Shown: piece by piece, positions 22,654 to 35,156 of the stretch | How the letters are laid out: each line of letters begins with the position of its first letter | How positions within the stretch are numbered: position 1 is the first letter of the stretch | DNA from: Ignelater luminosus | Lineage: Eukaryota; Arthropoda; Insecta; Coleoptera; Elateridae | DNA length: 64,000 nt | NCBI GenBank assembly: GCA_011009095.1 | Contig: VTPC01000026.1 | Span: 117,231 to 181,230 of the forward strand | Direction: 5' to 3' | The notes under the pieces: model-generated | Database searches by the model: none | Told to the model about the DNA's origin: nothing | The model's input: the letters and a program-made list of their open reading frames with translations, nothing else | Translations under genes and position numbers: made by a program

Positions 22654-24319
22654 ATGGACCTTGAAACTATAACTACTAAAACATTTTACGACCTGTGGGA
22701 CCAAATCCCGTCAGATAATGAGTTCAATTCACCTTCTGTAGGGGATGACACCGAAATATCTGCTAATGGTGCTCAAGATGAGAATCTCTTCAATATTAAA
22801 AAAAATTGTATAGATTTTGTAGAAAAGAATTTAGATAACGTCATGATTTGTACTAATCAAGACAGCAGATCAAATAAAAGTGATGATGAAAAAACTAAGA
22901 AGACGAGGACAACCTGCTGCTTTCTGTTATAGGAAAAAATTACCGTGATGAGGTGTGGATTTCAAACGTTTCGAACTTGTGTGTCCAACATCTTATCAGA
23001 AAAGATAGGCTAGAATTTACCTTCTTCCAGTGAGACTCCATTAGATGTCTTCCTACATTTATTTTTTTTGATCTCATTGAGCGCATAGTATTACAGAGTA
23101 ACCTGTATTCTGTCCCGAAAAGGGAAAGAGATCACAATGTGATTGTGGCAATAAACGCGAATGAAATGAAGGCTTTCTTTGAGATCAACTTGTTGATGGC
23201 CATAAAGAAGTTGCCAAGTTACAAGGATTACTGGTTATCAAGACCTGAGTTACGGAATGAATATATTAGTTCTGTAATGCCTAGAGATCGTCTTTCTTGG
23301 CTGGTTGGTAACCTCCATGTAAACGATAACGAGAGGCAACCTAGAAAAGGCGACAAGAATTTTGACAAACTTTATAAATTACGTCCTTTTCTCGATAAAC
23401 TCAGCAAAACATTTATATCAGCAATGCGTCAACACAAAACTCAAGCAATAGATGAGTTCACGATACGTTTCAAGGGTCGGAGCAGCATACGTCAGTATTT
23501 GCTGATAAAGCCCATAAAACGTATGTCAGTTCCAAATCTACACGAGCAAGGTAGACAGCATAGTAGAAACCAATTTGGGACATCGTGTCGTAACTCACCT
23601 ACCCAGAACTCTTGTTGGTAGACATCACAAGATATTCTTTGACAATTACTTCAATTCTGTAATGCTGCAGAGATCATTATTAACAGAAGGATTATACGCG
23701 TGTGGCACGGCAAGAAAAAATCGTAAAGGCACGCCGAACAATTTGAAAGGTGACAGGGTTTTTGAAGAGAGGTGACTCTAATTGGTGTGCACCTACAAAA
23801 GGAATCATTTGCTTGAAGTAGATAAACAGATAGACAATCCTGCTAGTGTAGAAACAACAGTGGCACTCATCAAGACGTTCCATGCCCTATAATGGTCAAG
23901 GATTATAACCGTCACATGTGTTACGTTGACAAGTTCGATATGTTGAAATAACTACCATATGTGAGGTTGATAGAAAATCTCTTTTTTTACTTCTTGGATG
24001 CAGCAGTGATGAATTTATTTTTAAGACAGGTTTCCATCAAAGATGGCGTTGAAAGAATTCCCTCTGAAGTACCCAACCCAATGCTTCCAAGAGAGGAAGG
24101 AAATCTGCTGAGAAGCTGAAAAGACTCAAAATCACTATATCGCAAGAAATAACATAAGGTACAGCAAAAATGCGCATATGCCTACCTGAACAACTTCTCT
24201 GCGTTGCGCACACTGCAGTACGAAGAAGAAACCACACCACATCCAATGGTACATACTGCAAAGTCGGTTTGTGTTTCGGCAAAAGACGAAACTGTTTTGA
24301 GGACTTTCGCACAAAATAA
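22654..24319 (+). pseudogene. piggyBac transposase, frame-broken, with DDD motifs and C-terminal zinc finger
   Basis: An acidic N-terminal frame (22654-22932) is followed by the catalytic region. INLLMAIKKLPSYKDYW and PRDRLSWLVGNLHVND (23139-23340) precede AIDEFTIRFKGRSSIRQY, with the first aspartate near 23451. After a frameshift and an internal deletion near 23530-23570, FFDNYFNSV carries the second aspartate near 23641, with YACGTARKNRKGTP behind it. A further frame gives VKDYNRHMCYVDKFDMLK with the third aspartate near 23930. The C-terminal cysteine-rich finger (YCKVGLCF, RNCFEDFRTK) ends at 24319. Terminal repeats with TTAA duplications were not located with confidence. Confidence 0.85.
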
Positions 24320-24736
24320 ACATATGCCGCTAGGTTCCTAGTGGTCACCATAAAAGACCACCATATTCTCAGGGCAAGGTCAAAGCTAAAACTTTTTTTG
24401 CCATAATATCCTGAGAAGATTCTTCTTGCTGTATCTCTACTTGTAGATTTTACTGTAATGGGTTTATAATGGCTCTCTCTACCAGGGAGTCTATACCTTT
24501 TTGAAGTTTAATGGTTATGCTCTCCATCATTGATTATTTCCAAAGGTGACTACCAAACGGTGGGAACAATTATTTAGAGCTCTATATCTTCACAATTATA
24601 TAGATTACATCAATGCAACTTACGTAATATGGGTTTCTTAAATGCCCCGCTATTATCCTTTAAAACAAGAAAAGAAAATTGAGAATCATCTTGTGTTTAC
24701 AGTATTGAAAAAAGAAATTCTCGTGTCTCTAAAATG
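24320..24736. other. Spacer between piggyBac and P450
   Basis: About 400 bases without coding signature. It may include the 3' end of the piggyBac insertion. Confidence 0.4.
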
Positions 24737-24742
24737 TTTATT
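24737..24742 (-). terminator. Candidate poly(A) signal of the P450 gene
   Basis: AATAAA on the minus strand, 118 bases past the stop codon. Placement is reasonable, but AATAAA is frequent in AT-rich sequence. Confidence 0.35.
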
Positions 24743-24859
24743 TGTTTTTAGAAAAGCTCGGATTTTATCTGAGAAACTTTAACAGACATTGTAATAAAAA
24801 TAATAATAATAACTACATTAATTATTTATACTCTTCGCAGGCATTTCAAATTTTAGAAA

Positions 24860-26562
24860 TTAAACTTTTTCTACGTTTAACCAGAGACCACCTCTTATAC
24901 CCAATAAAAAGTTTTTTGGATTTAAAACTAAAGGTGTTTCCGTTTTAGGATTTAAAGTAAATTTGTAGTCCTTAAGAAGTACTGCAAGGACGACCTTCAT
25001 TTGCATCCAGGCAAAACGATAACCTACAATTTTTTACAGTTAATCATAATGGAAACACACAATAGAAAATAAAAAAAGCGTTTAATAAAAAAATAAATAC
25101 CAATGCAAATGCGAGGTCCACCACCAAAAGGCAACCAAGTAAATGGAGGTCGCTTTGCTTTGTTTTCAGGATTAAATCTTTCAGGATCGAATTTTTCCGG
25201 ATTAGGATAATATTTGGGATCGCGATGTATGCCAAAGGTCGGTAGTAGTACCATCGTCCCTTTTTCTATTGTTAAATCTGTTGCAGGAAATGTATATGCT
25301 TTGCTACATTCCCTCCTTAAGAAAGATGAAGGTGGATGTTTACGAAACGCTTCTAGAAAAATAAATTACGTTAAGTTAATTCAAGAGAAATTTTAAAATA
25401 ATTGATAACTACCGCTGATACATTTATCCATATATGTCATTTCCACCATTGCTTCATAAGTAAGTTTATCATTATATTTTCCTAAAATATCTTTAATTTC
25501 CTTGCGTAGCTCTTCTTGGACATCTAGATTTGCTACCAGTTCATAGAAACAAAACGTAAGTGCTGTTGAGGAAGTCTCAAAACCAGCTAGAAAAAAGACA
25601 AACGCTTGGGCAGCTAATTCTGACATAGTTAGGGATTTTCCAATTTCACTTTTGCTAGTTATACCAGTTTGTCTTATGCTACCAACATCGTCTTCATCTC
25701 GAATTTCAACATTATTTCTTAACTGAATTAACAAATGCATGAAATCCTTTCTGATTATGTTATTTGTTTCTCTATAATCAACAGCTTCTTTGACAACACC
25801 CATAAAGAAATTAGTAACATCTTTCTGTATAAGGGCAGCATTGAAAAAATGCAATATACTAGGAAAACATAATGATAAAAAGCACTTTATTGCTTGCACA
25901 CCTTCAACTTCGAACACTTTCTTTCCGTATTTTCTAAATTCCGAGTTTGGATTGTTCAAGCTGTTGCATTCAATTGCAAATGCACAAGATCCAATAATAT
26001 CAGTGGTTATTCTACCTACCGTTTCTTTTATGTCTATGCATTCATTGCTTTCAACCGTTTTATTCATCACATTTTTTATTTCATTTGTACAATCTAATAA
26101 AGTTTGAAACATCATTTTCATTTTTCCAGATGTAAACGTGGGCGTCAATTTTGCTCTTAAATTCTTCCATTTAAGACCTTTTAAGCATAATAAGTTTCCA
26201 GTTAATGGATCACTTTCTTCATTTAGATAGGTTCCATGATCGCTAAAATGCTCGAAATCTTTTACCAAGATATGCTTTATCAATTCAGGATCAAATACAA
26301 GAAGGACTGGTCTGGTCAAAAAATAAAATCCTGCATATTTGAAACCTTTATTTTTGTATTCTTCGTAGATATTTTTCAATTCTTCAGCGAAAGTAGATTT
26401 TTGCAATATTATATTTGTTGCGGTTCCAAAAGGAATTCTGGGTATTGGAGATGGTACTCCTTTACGTTTCCAGTAAGTAAAGGCCCGTTTAAAATAAATT
26501 ACAATTGTAGCAATAGTTAATGTCAATAATGTTATTAAAAGAGTTGCAAAAATTAATGTCAT
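24860..26562 (-). CDS. Cytochrome P450, CYP6-like (clan 3), complete
   Basis: Three exons, 26562-25413, 25352-25101 and 25023-24860, joined by GT-AG introns of 60 and 77 nt, give 521 codons, normal for CYP6. Residues 2-24 form a hydrophobic ER anchor, followed by a proline-rich hinge (PSPIPRIPFG). Helix C has W132 and R136 (WKNLR). Helix I has AGFETSS (326-332). Helix K has E384 and R387 (EAFR). PERF is at 440-443, and the haem loop FGGGPRICIG has the axial cysteine at 466. All hallmark residues are present and there are no stops. Such enzymes are ER monooxygenases that use NADPH-P450 reductase; the insect CYP6 group commonly acts on plant toxins and insecticides, but no substrate can be read from the sequence. 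It sits alone between piggyBac and LINE remnants. Subfamily is not assigned. Confidence 0.95.
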
Positions 26563-26675
26563 TTCTTAACCAATAGAAAAAAGCAAATTTTAAAGAATTT
26601 GTTGTACTCTAGTAAATATCTAACATAACTACCAAACTAGATAATATAATGCTAAACAGTAAATAATGAATTATC

Positions 26676-26681
26676 TTTATA
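26676..26681 (-). promoter_or_regulatory. Possible TATA box of the P450 gene
   Basis: TATAAA followed by G on the minus strand, about 115 bases upstream of the ATG. Position fits a short 5' leader, but chance occurrence is likely in this composition. Confidence 0.25.
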
Positions 26682-26689
26682 ATTGCAAA

Positions 26690-27040
26690 CGAATTTTGCA
26701 GCTAATTACCGTGGTAGCAATTGTATTATCTATTTGTATTTTTCTATTTTAAACTTCTAATTACTAGCTATTTAAAGGTTAATTTACTCTCTTTGTTTTT
26801 AACTATAGATAAGAATATTATTGTTGATAAATACAAACTAACGCAATGATTCTATTTGCATATATTGTAAATACTCCGATACTCGGTATAGCAGCGGCTA
26901 ATACAGTACTAAGAAGTAACAGCAATCTCAAAAAGCTGCCTGTGTACAAGCTTGTAAAGTAACTTAGGCAAAATCGAGAGGAAGTAGTTGGAAAAATCTG
27001 AATGAAGCTAGAACATTAAAAGAAACTGTAAATAGGAAGT
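26690..27040. other. Upstream spacer of the P450, no gene seen
   Basis: AT-rich sequence leading into the LINE endonuclease fragment. Any regulatory elements of the P450 would lie at its lower-coordinate end. Confidence 0.4.
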
Positions 27041-27044
27041 CTAA

Positions 27045-27385
27045 TGACATAAACATGGGAGTTTGGAATATGAGAGAATAAATTGGAAAGCATATAGTAC
27101 TAATGGACAAATTTGAAAAAATAAATTTAACAGTTCTAGGTTTGATAGAAACAAAGAAAAAAGGAAGAAGAAAAAGTCGAAAAAAATAAATGGGCACAGG
27201 CAGGGGTTGCCATTATAATCCATAAGCATTTCGCTAATCAACTGAGTATCTACGAATTTATATCAGAACGAATAATTATTGTACAAGTAAAATTTTTTAT
27301 ACTTGGAGACTAAACGAAAGAGTTGGAAATAACCAAAGAAATAGTTGAAGAATTTGGTGAACTTACAAAGAATGATTATTGACTT
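27045..27385 (+). mobile_element. LINE endonuclease-domain fragment
   Basis: The plus strand gives MGVWNMRE (usual GVWNVRG), then LMDKFEKINLTVLGLIETKK with a KKGRRK tail. After a frameshift it gives GVAIIIHKHFAN and FISERIIIVQVK. This is the N-terminal apurinic-type endonuclease of the insect LINE family that gene predictors often label craniofacial development protein 2-like. It may be the 5' part of the same insertion as the RT at 28860, with 1.5 kb of unrelated sequence between. Confidence 0.65.
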
Positions 27386-28859
27386 TTGTATATTAAACGA
27401 CTTGGTTGTGGCGAATTTATTCTTTTAACACAAGGAAATCCACTAATATACCAAAGAATTGAGAAGTAAAAGCAACATGTAACGGGCAAAACCAGAAAAA
27501 TGGCCTCAGCGCCCGTTCAGATCAAAAGTTGTGCACACAGCAGCTCAAAACGTTGGAGAACCGGGGAGGGTTCCCAAAGTAAATTAATTAAATTAATTAA
27601 TTGGGATTCAATAAAGAAACTCACTTATAACTTTAAGATGTCAAAATTGGTATGGACGCCAGGAGCCATGTCAAAATGGTTACATTCCCTAGTGTGGCAT
27701 CTTACCAGAAAACACTTCATACATATGTAAATAGAACTCCCTGATAGCAATAAATACACTATACACTGAACTCTCTTTAACTTACCTAAAAGCTTGTTAT
27801 ATCTTGGAGTCTTAATGTTTTCCTGTTTAAACAATTCGCAGCCGTTTAAGCAACCAGCTTATACTGCAAATTTACTCAAAGTAACCCATGGTTATCAATC
27901 GTTCCAGGCCGCAGTAATGAATCTAAAATTTTGCTCATGAAACAAAAGAAAATTACTCGTTCTGGTTCCCTGAAAGGTTAAGAAAGAGTAAATAATAAAA
28001 TCCACTAAAATATATCCACACTTGACCATTTCATAGGTTTCATAAAAGAACGATAAGGTTTTGATAAAGCAAGCCAATGTATTGTACATCACAAAACATA
28101 AATGTGAATATAAAAAATATTAATTTTACCACATTGTCTGTAACAAATTTAGATCACTTATAGTGTAGCAAGAAAACGAAACCTCTTAAATATAAGTTAT
28201 AATAACAAAATTATAAAATTTTACTATCTGACTTTACAACAACAAATCTATAAACTCTACTATCTAACTTACATGCTTTAAAAGAACAAGCGAAGCCAGC
28301 TGCTTCCGTTTAGCAACAAAAAGAATATTTAGTTTATCAAAGTTATTGCCCTAATTTCAGCTTTAACTTCGGGTACCCGTCGCTGTGAAATTTAGATACA
28401 AAACTACTTATGCACCTGATTACAATACACAAAGAAAGTCGACAAACAAAACTATCAGCTTAGAATACCTCAAATTTAACCAAAAAAGTGGTATCCAATC
28501 GGGACGGAATATCCCACCAGATGCGTCTCTAAAGTAGTAAACTTTCTCTCAAATTCACTTGACGCAAACGGTTAGCGGGATGATCAATGACCCTCGCGCG
28601 TTTCCAACACGCAGAAATGTTTTACTCAAACATGAAAAACTATTTAAGCATAAAAACACTCGTGCACGCTTTTACACACAATCTTTTAAAGTCATTACAG
28701 GTGTTCACTACTACCAGTCAAACTTAAGGCGAGATAATTGCTACACGACAGTTTTGCATCAAACAGAAAGGTTCAATGCCCCGAGTATTATAGATATTTA
28801 ATAGGTTTTAGAACCAAAACTATATGTATATCTCACAAAACTATTTCAAAAATTTCAAA
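27386..28859. other. No recognised gene
   Basis: Sequence of unknown origin between two LINE fragments. Open frames at 28559-28801 and 28738-28992 are short, and only the end of the latter enters the LINE RT. Confidence 0.4.
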
Positions 28860-30010
28860 ATTGCACATATTTCTACAATACACAAATCAGGACCGAAGTC
28901 GATCTGTAGAAATTACCGATTGCAAAATTATAAAAAATAGAATCGAAAGAGAGTATGCGGACATTGAAGCGGAGGAACAAGCTAGTTTTTGAGCTGGCAG
29001 GTCGACGTTTGATTATCTATTTGCTATCACACAGGTGATTGAAAAGAAACTGGCGTTCAACCAAGAAGTACACATTTTATATGTAGACTTAAAGAAAGCC
29101 TACGATAGCATTCCACTAGAGAAGCTGTGGGAGACATTAAACCAAACAAATATTAATAGCGTATTTATCCAGGCGGTAAAGAAATTATACATATTTTAGG
29201 GTGAAAACGAAAAACGGTTTAACAGAAGGGTTTCAAGTAACTAAAGTTCTAAAATAAGAATGTTGTGTGTCACCTACACTATTCAAAATATATCTTGAAC
29301 AGGAATGGAAAAAGGAATGTAAAAATATGGACATACCATTACAAAGCAATGAGTTATACACACTCTGTTATGCAGACGATCATGTCATCATTGCACAAGA
29401 TTACGAGGACTTAGAGTACTTGTCTAGGAAGCTTATAGAAGAGTACTTCCATTATTACAAATAATTAGAACAAAAGATAACAAACGACGGAAAGCTAGAC
29501 GAGGCAATCAAGGATAGAAATACACAGCGACAAATTGCCATCCGTACACTGAACAGTGTACTTGAGATAAGAATGTATCGAAAGACAACAAAAGACAAAT
29601 TTACAACACCGTCATAAAAAGCATATTTACATATAGAAGCGAAGTATGACATATTAAGGACAGGTCAGAGAAATTACTTAACACAACAGAGATAGACTTC
29701 TGGCGAAGGTCGGCAAAAATATCGAAACTGGAAAGAGTAACAAACGCCAGGACAAGAGAGATAATGGGTGCTCCCCATAGAATCATGCACGAAATAAGAA
29801 CCAAATAATTAATATGGTACGGACAGGTGGAGCGAATGAGTGAAGAAGGTTTACCAAAACAAGTGCTATATTGGAAACCAAGAGGAAGACCACGAAAGAG
29901 TTGCATAGAACGGATCAACAACGAGATGCGAGAGAGGCCTCTATCAGAATGAATCACATGATAGAAAGTATTTGAGACAGGAAGACGTAGAAAAACGTTA
30001 TAAAACTTAT
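28860..30010 (+). mobile_element. LINE reverse transcriptase and C-terminal fragment
   Basis: IHKSGPKSICRNYR (about 28875) starts the RT. It is followed by EEQASF and AGRSTFDYLFAITQVIEKKL, then VHILYVDLKKAYDSIPLEKL (about 29068-29130) with the first catalytic aspartate. SPTLFKIYLEQ at about 29267 and YADDHVIIAQDYEDLEYL at about 29370 give the catalytic YADD box. The C-terminal domain continues in other frames (GKLDEAIKDRNTQ, then REIMGAPHR-like and RGRPRKS-like stretches to about 29960). Several stops and frameshifts make it inactive. The style matches RTE/CR1-like insect LINEs; clade not fixed. Confidence 0.8.
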
Positions 30011-31362
30011 AATATATTATAGAACCAGAACTAAGATGACGCCGCATTTACAATCCCAAAATTTAATCGGATAGGCTTGTGGTTAATACAACTTAACTCA
30101 CGAAATACAGACTTGGGATGTTACTCCAAACCTCTCGCAAAAACTTCTGAAATATCTCCAATTAGACAATCGCACAATAGCCCAAGGAACCACTTTCAGT
30201 GAGCTTTAATAAATGTTTCAGCACAACGGTACGATCTTGCGGACGAATAATTTTAGCGACATTCCCTTAATGCACTCGAGGGTGAAACTCCATTATGTCT
30301 GTTCGCGCGCTTCCCCGTGCGCGTCAAGCTAGCTAAAACTCAAAGCCACGCCTACCTAAGCGCAACCGTGGAATAAGTGGAATAAAGATAACAAAACGCT
30401 CCTCGTCCTTTGAAACGTGTAATATGCCAAGTCGACACTCTCCGAGCTCGCAGACGTCCCTTGATAGACGGAATTACGCAGGGACCGTATATAAGTACAA
30501 TGCGCCCCTAGGCGCTGTGAAAATTAGGTGTAGATTTACCTATGTATGTTAAAACAAAGTCAACTCGAAACAGCGACTGGCCAACATGATTCCAAGAAAT
30601 TCACACAACTGAGGCGCGATAAACAATCTTTACAAAGAGCCACACGTGTGTTAAAATAAATATCGTGCAAAATAAATCGAAAAATGCTTTCAACTAAAAA
30701 TCTAATAAAGGGAAATAACTAGATCTATTCGCCAAACTATCAAGATAACGTAAAATTGTAAAATGAAATTACAAATGGATTAATAATAGATCTAATACGT
30801 ATTATCAAACAAGGCACTTCTAAGCATTATTAAGGATGTTAAAGTTACGAGAGGGCCAGAAATGGATTCTAACCGCTACTTGGTCGAGACAAAACTGTGG
30901 ATACATATAAAAATGAATGAAAGGTATATTAACATAAAACATTACTAGGAGTCACAAATTACAAATTGAAGAACACCAACTGAAATATTAACTGAAATTA
31001 AAACGCGAATTTGGAAACATGGAGAGAGTCGCGATACCAAGAAGGTAATGTAGAAAATTTAAGAAAAATTTTCAAGGCTGTATAATAAAAGCAGCAACCT
31101 AAAGCTAAATGCATAAATAAGAATGCCAGAAAATCTTGGAAAAAATATCTACAAACCAAGAATGCAAACGGCTATGAACTGTATAAAGAAAATAGAATAA
31201 AATTTTTCAATTCCGTCTTCACGTGTGGTTCTTTGAAAAACATTGATTATCGCATCTTGATTGTTTATTGTACCGCTCAAGAACCCCGTCCAAGGCCGAG
31301 CGTGTCTTAATATGGGTTAATTACATATAATTTTTTATGCACATAGAAGTGCATTGTGGTCA
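30011..31362. other. Unassigned stretch with a promoter-like block
   Basis: No coding homology. The part at 30290-30560 is GC-richer and contains GTTCGCGCGCTTCCCCGTGC and a TATATAA at about 30488. It could be an LTR or promoter relic, but no direct-repeat partner was found. Confidence 0.35.
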
Positions 31363-32563
31363 TATACAGTGTGTTCATTTTAAAACGAGCTATACTTAAT
31401 AAGTCTAAAGCTACTATAAATACAAAATAACACTGAGACACGTTGACTTTTATTTGGAGGGGAGCACTTTTTTACAGCTATGAAATAACCGTAAGTGTAA
31501 TTCCCTACCCCCCCCCATTACCCCCCACTTGAAATACGTCGTTATAAAGGAAATAACAATAGCAATCTTTTGGTAAAAACAAAATTCAAATCGGTGTACT
31601 CTATCGAAAGTTACAGTATACAACGTCTCATTTTAGTTAAAAATTTAAATCGTGTTAAGCAAGTAAATAAACGTATTTCAATTGTTTTGATGCTTATTTT
31701 GGATATAAAGCAGAAAACGTGGACATTTTTAATTGATTATTGTAAATTCAACTGTCAATAGACGGTAAGAACAGAAGTGAAGAAACAACACGAAATAAGC
31801 AATCTTTGAAGAAAATACCCAAACTTACGTTAATAATTCAATTCACCTTAAGCAATGCAAAACATACGAAGTTGCACTTGTTTTTCATCTAAAGTAAATA
31901 TTAGAACAATTGAGTTGCGATAATTTATGTAAAGAATATGACTTACCTTTTTTTTTTGTTATAGTGAAACGTCTTGTATAGTAACTTTGAATCAAGGTGG
32001 CCAATTCAATTGTTTCAGCGACAATTCTGAGAGACAAATTTCGAGTCGAATAGTACGAATTAAGCTGCTAATGTAAGTTGTTAGGTTAGGTACTTGCTTT
32101 AAAGGATTACCCATTTTCTACTGTTCCTTTTGTATTGTTTTGATTATCTATTGACAGTGTAAATGAGATGATTTAATTAAAAATATTTACTTTCATCTGT
32201 TTCATATTCGAAATAGGCACAAAATCAATTGAAATTCATTTGTTTATTTAGCTAACGCGATTTAAATTCATCACTACAACGAGACGTTTAGTGCTATAAC
32301 TTTCGATGTAGTAGGCCGATTTGAGTTTTGTTTTCACCAAAAGATTGCTAATGTTATTCCCTGTCTAATGACGTATTGCAAGTGGTGGGGTGCCATTAAA
32401 GATTTTCGAGTGGGGGGTAGGAAGTTACACTTACGATTATTCCATGGTTGTAAAAAAGTGCCCCCCTTCAAATAAAAGTCGACGTGTTTCGGCGTTCTTT
32501 TTGTATTTACAATAGTTTTAGACCTATCAAGCCTGGCTTGTTTTAAAATGAACATACTGTATA
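31363..32563. mobile_element. Long foldback element with TATACAGTGTG ends
   Basis: The first and last roughly 400 bases are inverted copies of each other at about 80% identity by eye. Ends read TATACAGTGTGTTCATTTT on the left and the inverse of TATACAGTATGTTCATTTT on the right (to 32563). Matching internal landmarks include AATAAACGTATTTCAATTG near 31668 against its inverse near 32240, and CTGTCAATAGA near 31752 against its inverse near 32150. The loop (about 31770-32130) is unique and has no gene. The outermost TA at each end may be the target duplication. Non-autonomous. Confidence 0.8.
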
Positions 32564-34300
32564 GTTCCTGTTTGAATCTGGCTTTTACTTTATCGTTTGG
32601 CACGCTTGCAAGCCGGGACAAGTTAGAATGTTCCATTGTTAAATAGGCATGTTTGGTTTTTTTTTTGTTTCTGTGTTATTCACATTAGCACGGCCGTGCC
32701 TAGTTGGGCGTGGTGGAAAGTTGAGTCGTTCCCACGTGACTTCAGAGGGTTGACGTCTGAGCCAAACAGCAGTTTACCTGTTTGGGGTTGTTCGTTATTA
32801 AATTGTACATCGCAAATTTATTACTGTTATGTTAAGCAGTTTATGGAAAAACTCATTGGGGATGGTTCCGTAAAATTTATAGACCGTTATCTTTATCGGA
32901 TCTACCAGAATTGTGGGGACGCTCGTAAATAAACATTTCTTCATTTATCGTATCGGGGGTTAAATTTTATTAACCCAAGAACTTCATTTAACTAAGTTAG
33001 GTTTGTGAAAATTTATGACACCCCGGTTTTAGTTACAAGCACTTCTTAATCATTAGTGACATTTGCAGCTATCCAACCCTCCCGTTTATCGAATATTGTT
33101 AATAAATTCTTCACTTTGTCTGAGAGACCTAATCAATAGCATTGGACATTTAATGGCCTTGTAAAGTTGTGTGTTAAAGTACGCGCCAATGAAGTATTGC
33201 TTAAATAGTGTTTTGGTGCGAGAATAAGATACTCTTCTTGGTGTGCATTGTTTTCTAACGCAAATAAGGGTCAACAACCATCCCGCAAGCCGTTGGAGTT
33301 TTGTAGATCAAGAAATAAATTCTATAATACTTAATAGAAACTTCCATCCAGATTGTATTGTAACCAGCTGTTGTTTATAACTGTATAAGGTACTGATAGA
33401 TTAATAGATTTATTTATTATTTATTTTGTTTGTGTTGTAAAGTAAAGCCAATCATACCAACAGTTTTGTAGGTTAATTTTGCATATTGGGTGCCCAACGC
33501 TAAACTGAATTTAGATTCATAATATTTTTTTAATAAGTTAAAGTTTTTATTGAGATCAGATAGAAAAGTTTTATAATTGTATCTTTAGAACTGTCATTTA
33601 AGGGGTTCAGTATGTATTATTGACCTTGTTGAAACTTTAACGTTACTTTGATACCTATATCTTTGATTTTGATACATATTTTGAGATGATTTGTGAAATG
33701 TAGTGTTTTTACATTCATATTTTCGAGCTTTATACAAATATTTTAATTTTGTTTTAACCAATTAAGTGTTTTTGTTTTTTAGTGATGTAATTTCTCATCA
33801 TCTTCATTTTTGCTTTAATTAAATAAATAAGAGTAAACTGAATTTAGTATTTTATTTGTGTATTCTTTGGTAGTCTTTTTTTCAAGAAGCGTATATAATT
33901 GTGTGTTTAGACAACATTGTTCAGATAATGTAAACCACTTGCTGGACTAGTGTTCGGCGAGCTGATTGAACCGTCTTCTTTGGTTTTGAGTAAAACTTTA
34001 GATTGTGCAGTACGGCTTGGGGTGATCACTGATCCTGACTATCAGGTGCAAATTAGTTGTGCACACTGCTGTGACTTTGTTTAATCAGGAGCATTGTGCT
34101 TGAGTCAATGTAACCTCTCTTGGTAAGTTTGGAGGGAGTTTGAGCTAGTTTGAGTATGGGGTGTTCACTGCTATTATATCGTTTCCGATATGTACAGGGT
34201 GTTCCTAGTACAAAGCCACACCAGTGCACGTGTTGACTTTGACTTGGCTCCCGGCACCTATACCTTTTGTGACATCCATAAGTAATAACTGAGGTCTTTT
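32564..34300. other. No recognised gene
   Basis: AT-rich sequence. The open frame at 32636-32932 starts at TTG, not ATG, and is not supported. TACAGGGTGT at 34193-34202 is a copy of the recurrent terminal motif. Confidence 0.4.
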
Positions 34301-34319
34301 ATTGAGGATTTAAACATAT

Positions 34320-34855
34320 ATTAATGATGAACAGAAAGACATAAAGGAAGTTACTGAGGCACTAAAAAAATTAAAGACCGGAAAATCTGCTGGAATTGAT
34401 GGAATCAAACTAAAGATGGTGAAGTTCATGGGGAAAGAAGCAATAACAAGGTGTCATACGTTTATAAAAAAAATATAAAAGAAAAGACGGTACCCAAAGA
34501 ATGGAAAATATCAGCAATAGTACCAGTGCATAAAAAGAAGAAAAAACGTTCTGCAAAGATTATAGAAGCATATCATTACTGAAAATACCAGGTAAGATAC
34601 ACGAAAGAGTTCTTGAAATCAGGGTGCAAATAGAAGTCGAACACGGGCTATTAGCTAACCAAGGAGGGTTCAGGCCAGAAATAGACACGCAAGATTGGAT
34701 AATTAGTCTGCTTCAGATCGGCGAAAAAGTGTTGCAGGGTAACAGAAAACTGTATATTTGTGCTTTTGATACACTATCTAGAAAATAGATTTGGAAAATC
34801 TTTAGGGATTATAAAAATACTGACGATCTTCAAGAAGCGATAAAAGATATATATA
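34320..34855 (+). mobile_element. LINE reverse transcriptase fragment
   Basis: An open frame gives IKEVTEALKKLKTGKSAGID, then MVKFMGKEAIT. After frameshifts it gives TVPKEWKISAIVPVHKKKKK, RSISLLKIPGKIHERVLEIR and LANQGGFRPEIDTQD. These are the fingers and start of the palm of a LINE RT, ending before the catalytic YADD box. A short relic, distinct from its neighbours. Confidence 0.75.
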
Positions 34856-35156
34856 ATTTTGATTTGAAGACATCTCTGGGTTTCTATAGAAGTTTCTCTC
34901 ATTTTTGAACTTAGATAGAATATACTTTTCAGCAAATTTCTCAAAAAATAGTGCGTATAAGAATTTGCAGGCGGTTTTATTTAAAAGTGTTATAACTCTT
35001 TAGACTGACTTTTAGTTTTTATTTCTAATCCTACAATAACAAAATCTCCAAATTGAAGTCTTCAGTATACAAAGGCAAAGAATAACTATTACAAGCTGTA
35101 AAGTTACTCTGAGGAACTAAATTTTATTAAAAAACACTCTGTGTCTAATTTGAAGT

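Noticed and set aside
25790-26520. Three plus-strand open frames.
   Set aside because: They lie antisense to the P450 first exon and show no independent coding signature.
32636-32932. A 98-codon frame with a hydrophobic start that could look like a small secreted protein.
   Set aside because: It begins with TTG, has no ATG before the hydrophobic segment, and resembles no family I know. It lies next to a foldback element in repeat-rich sequence.
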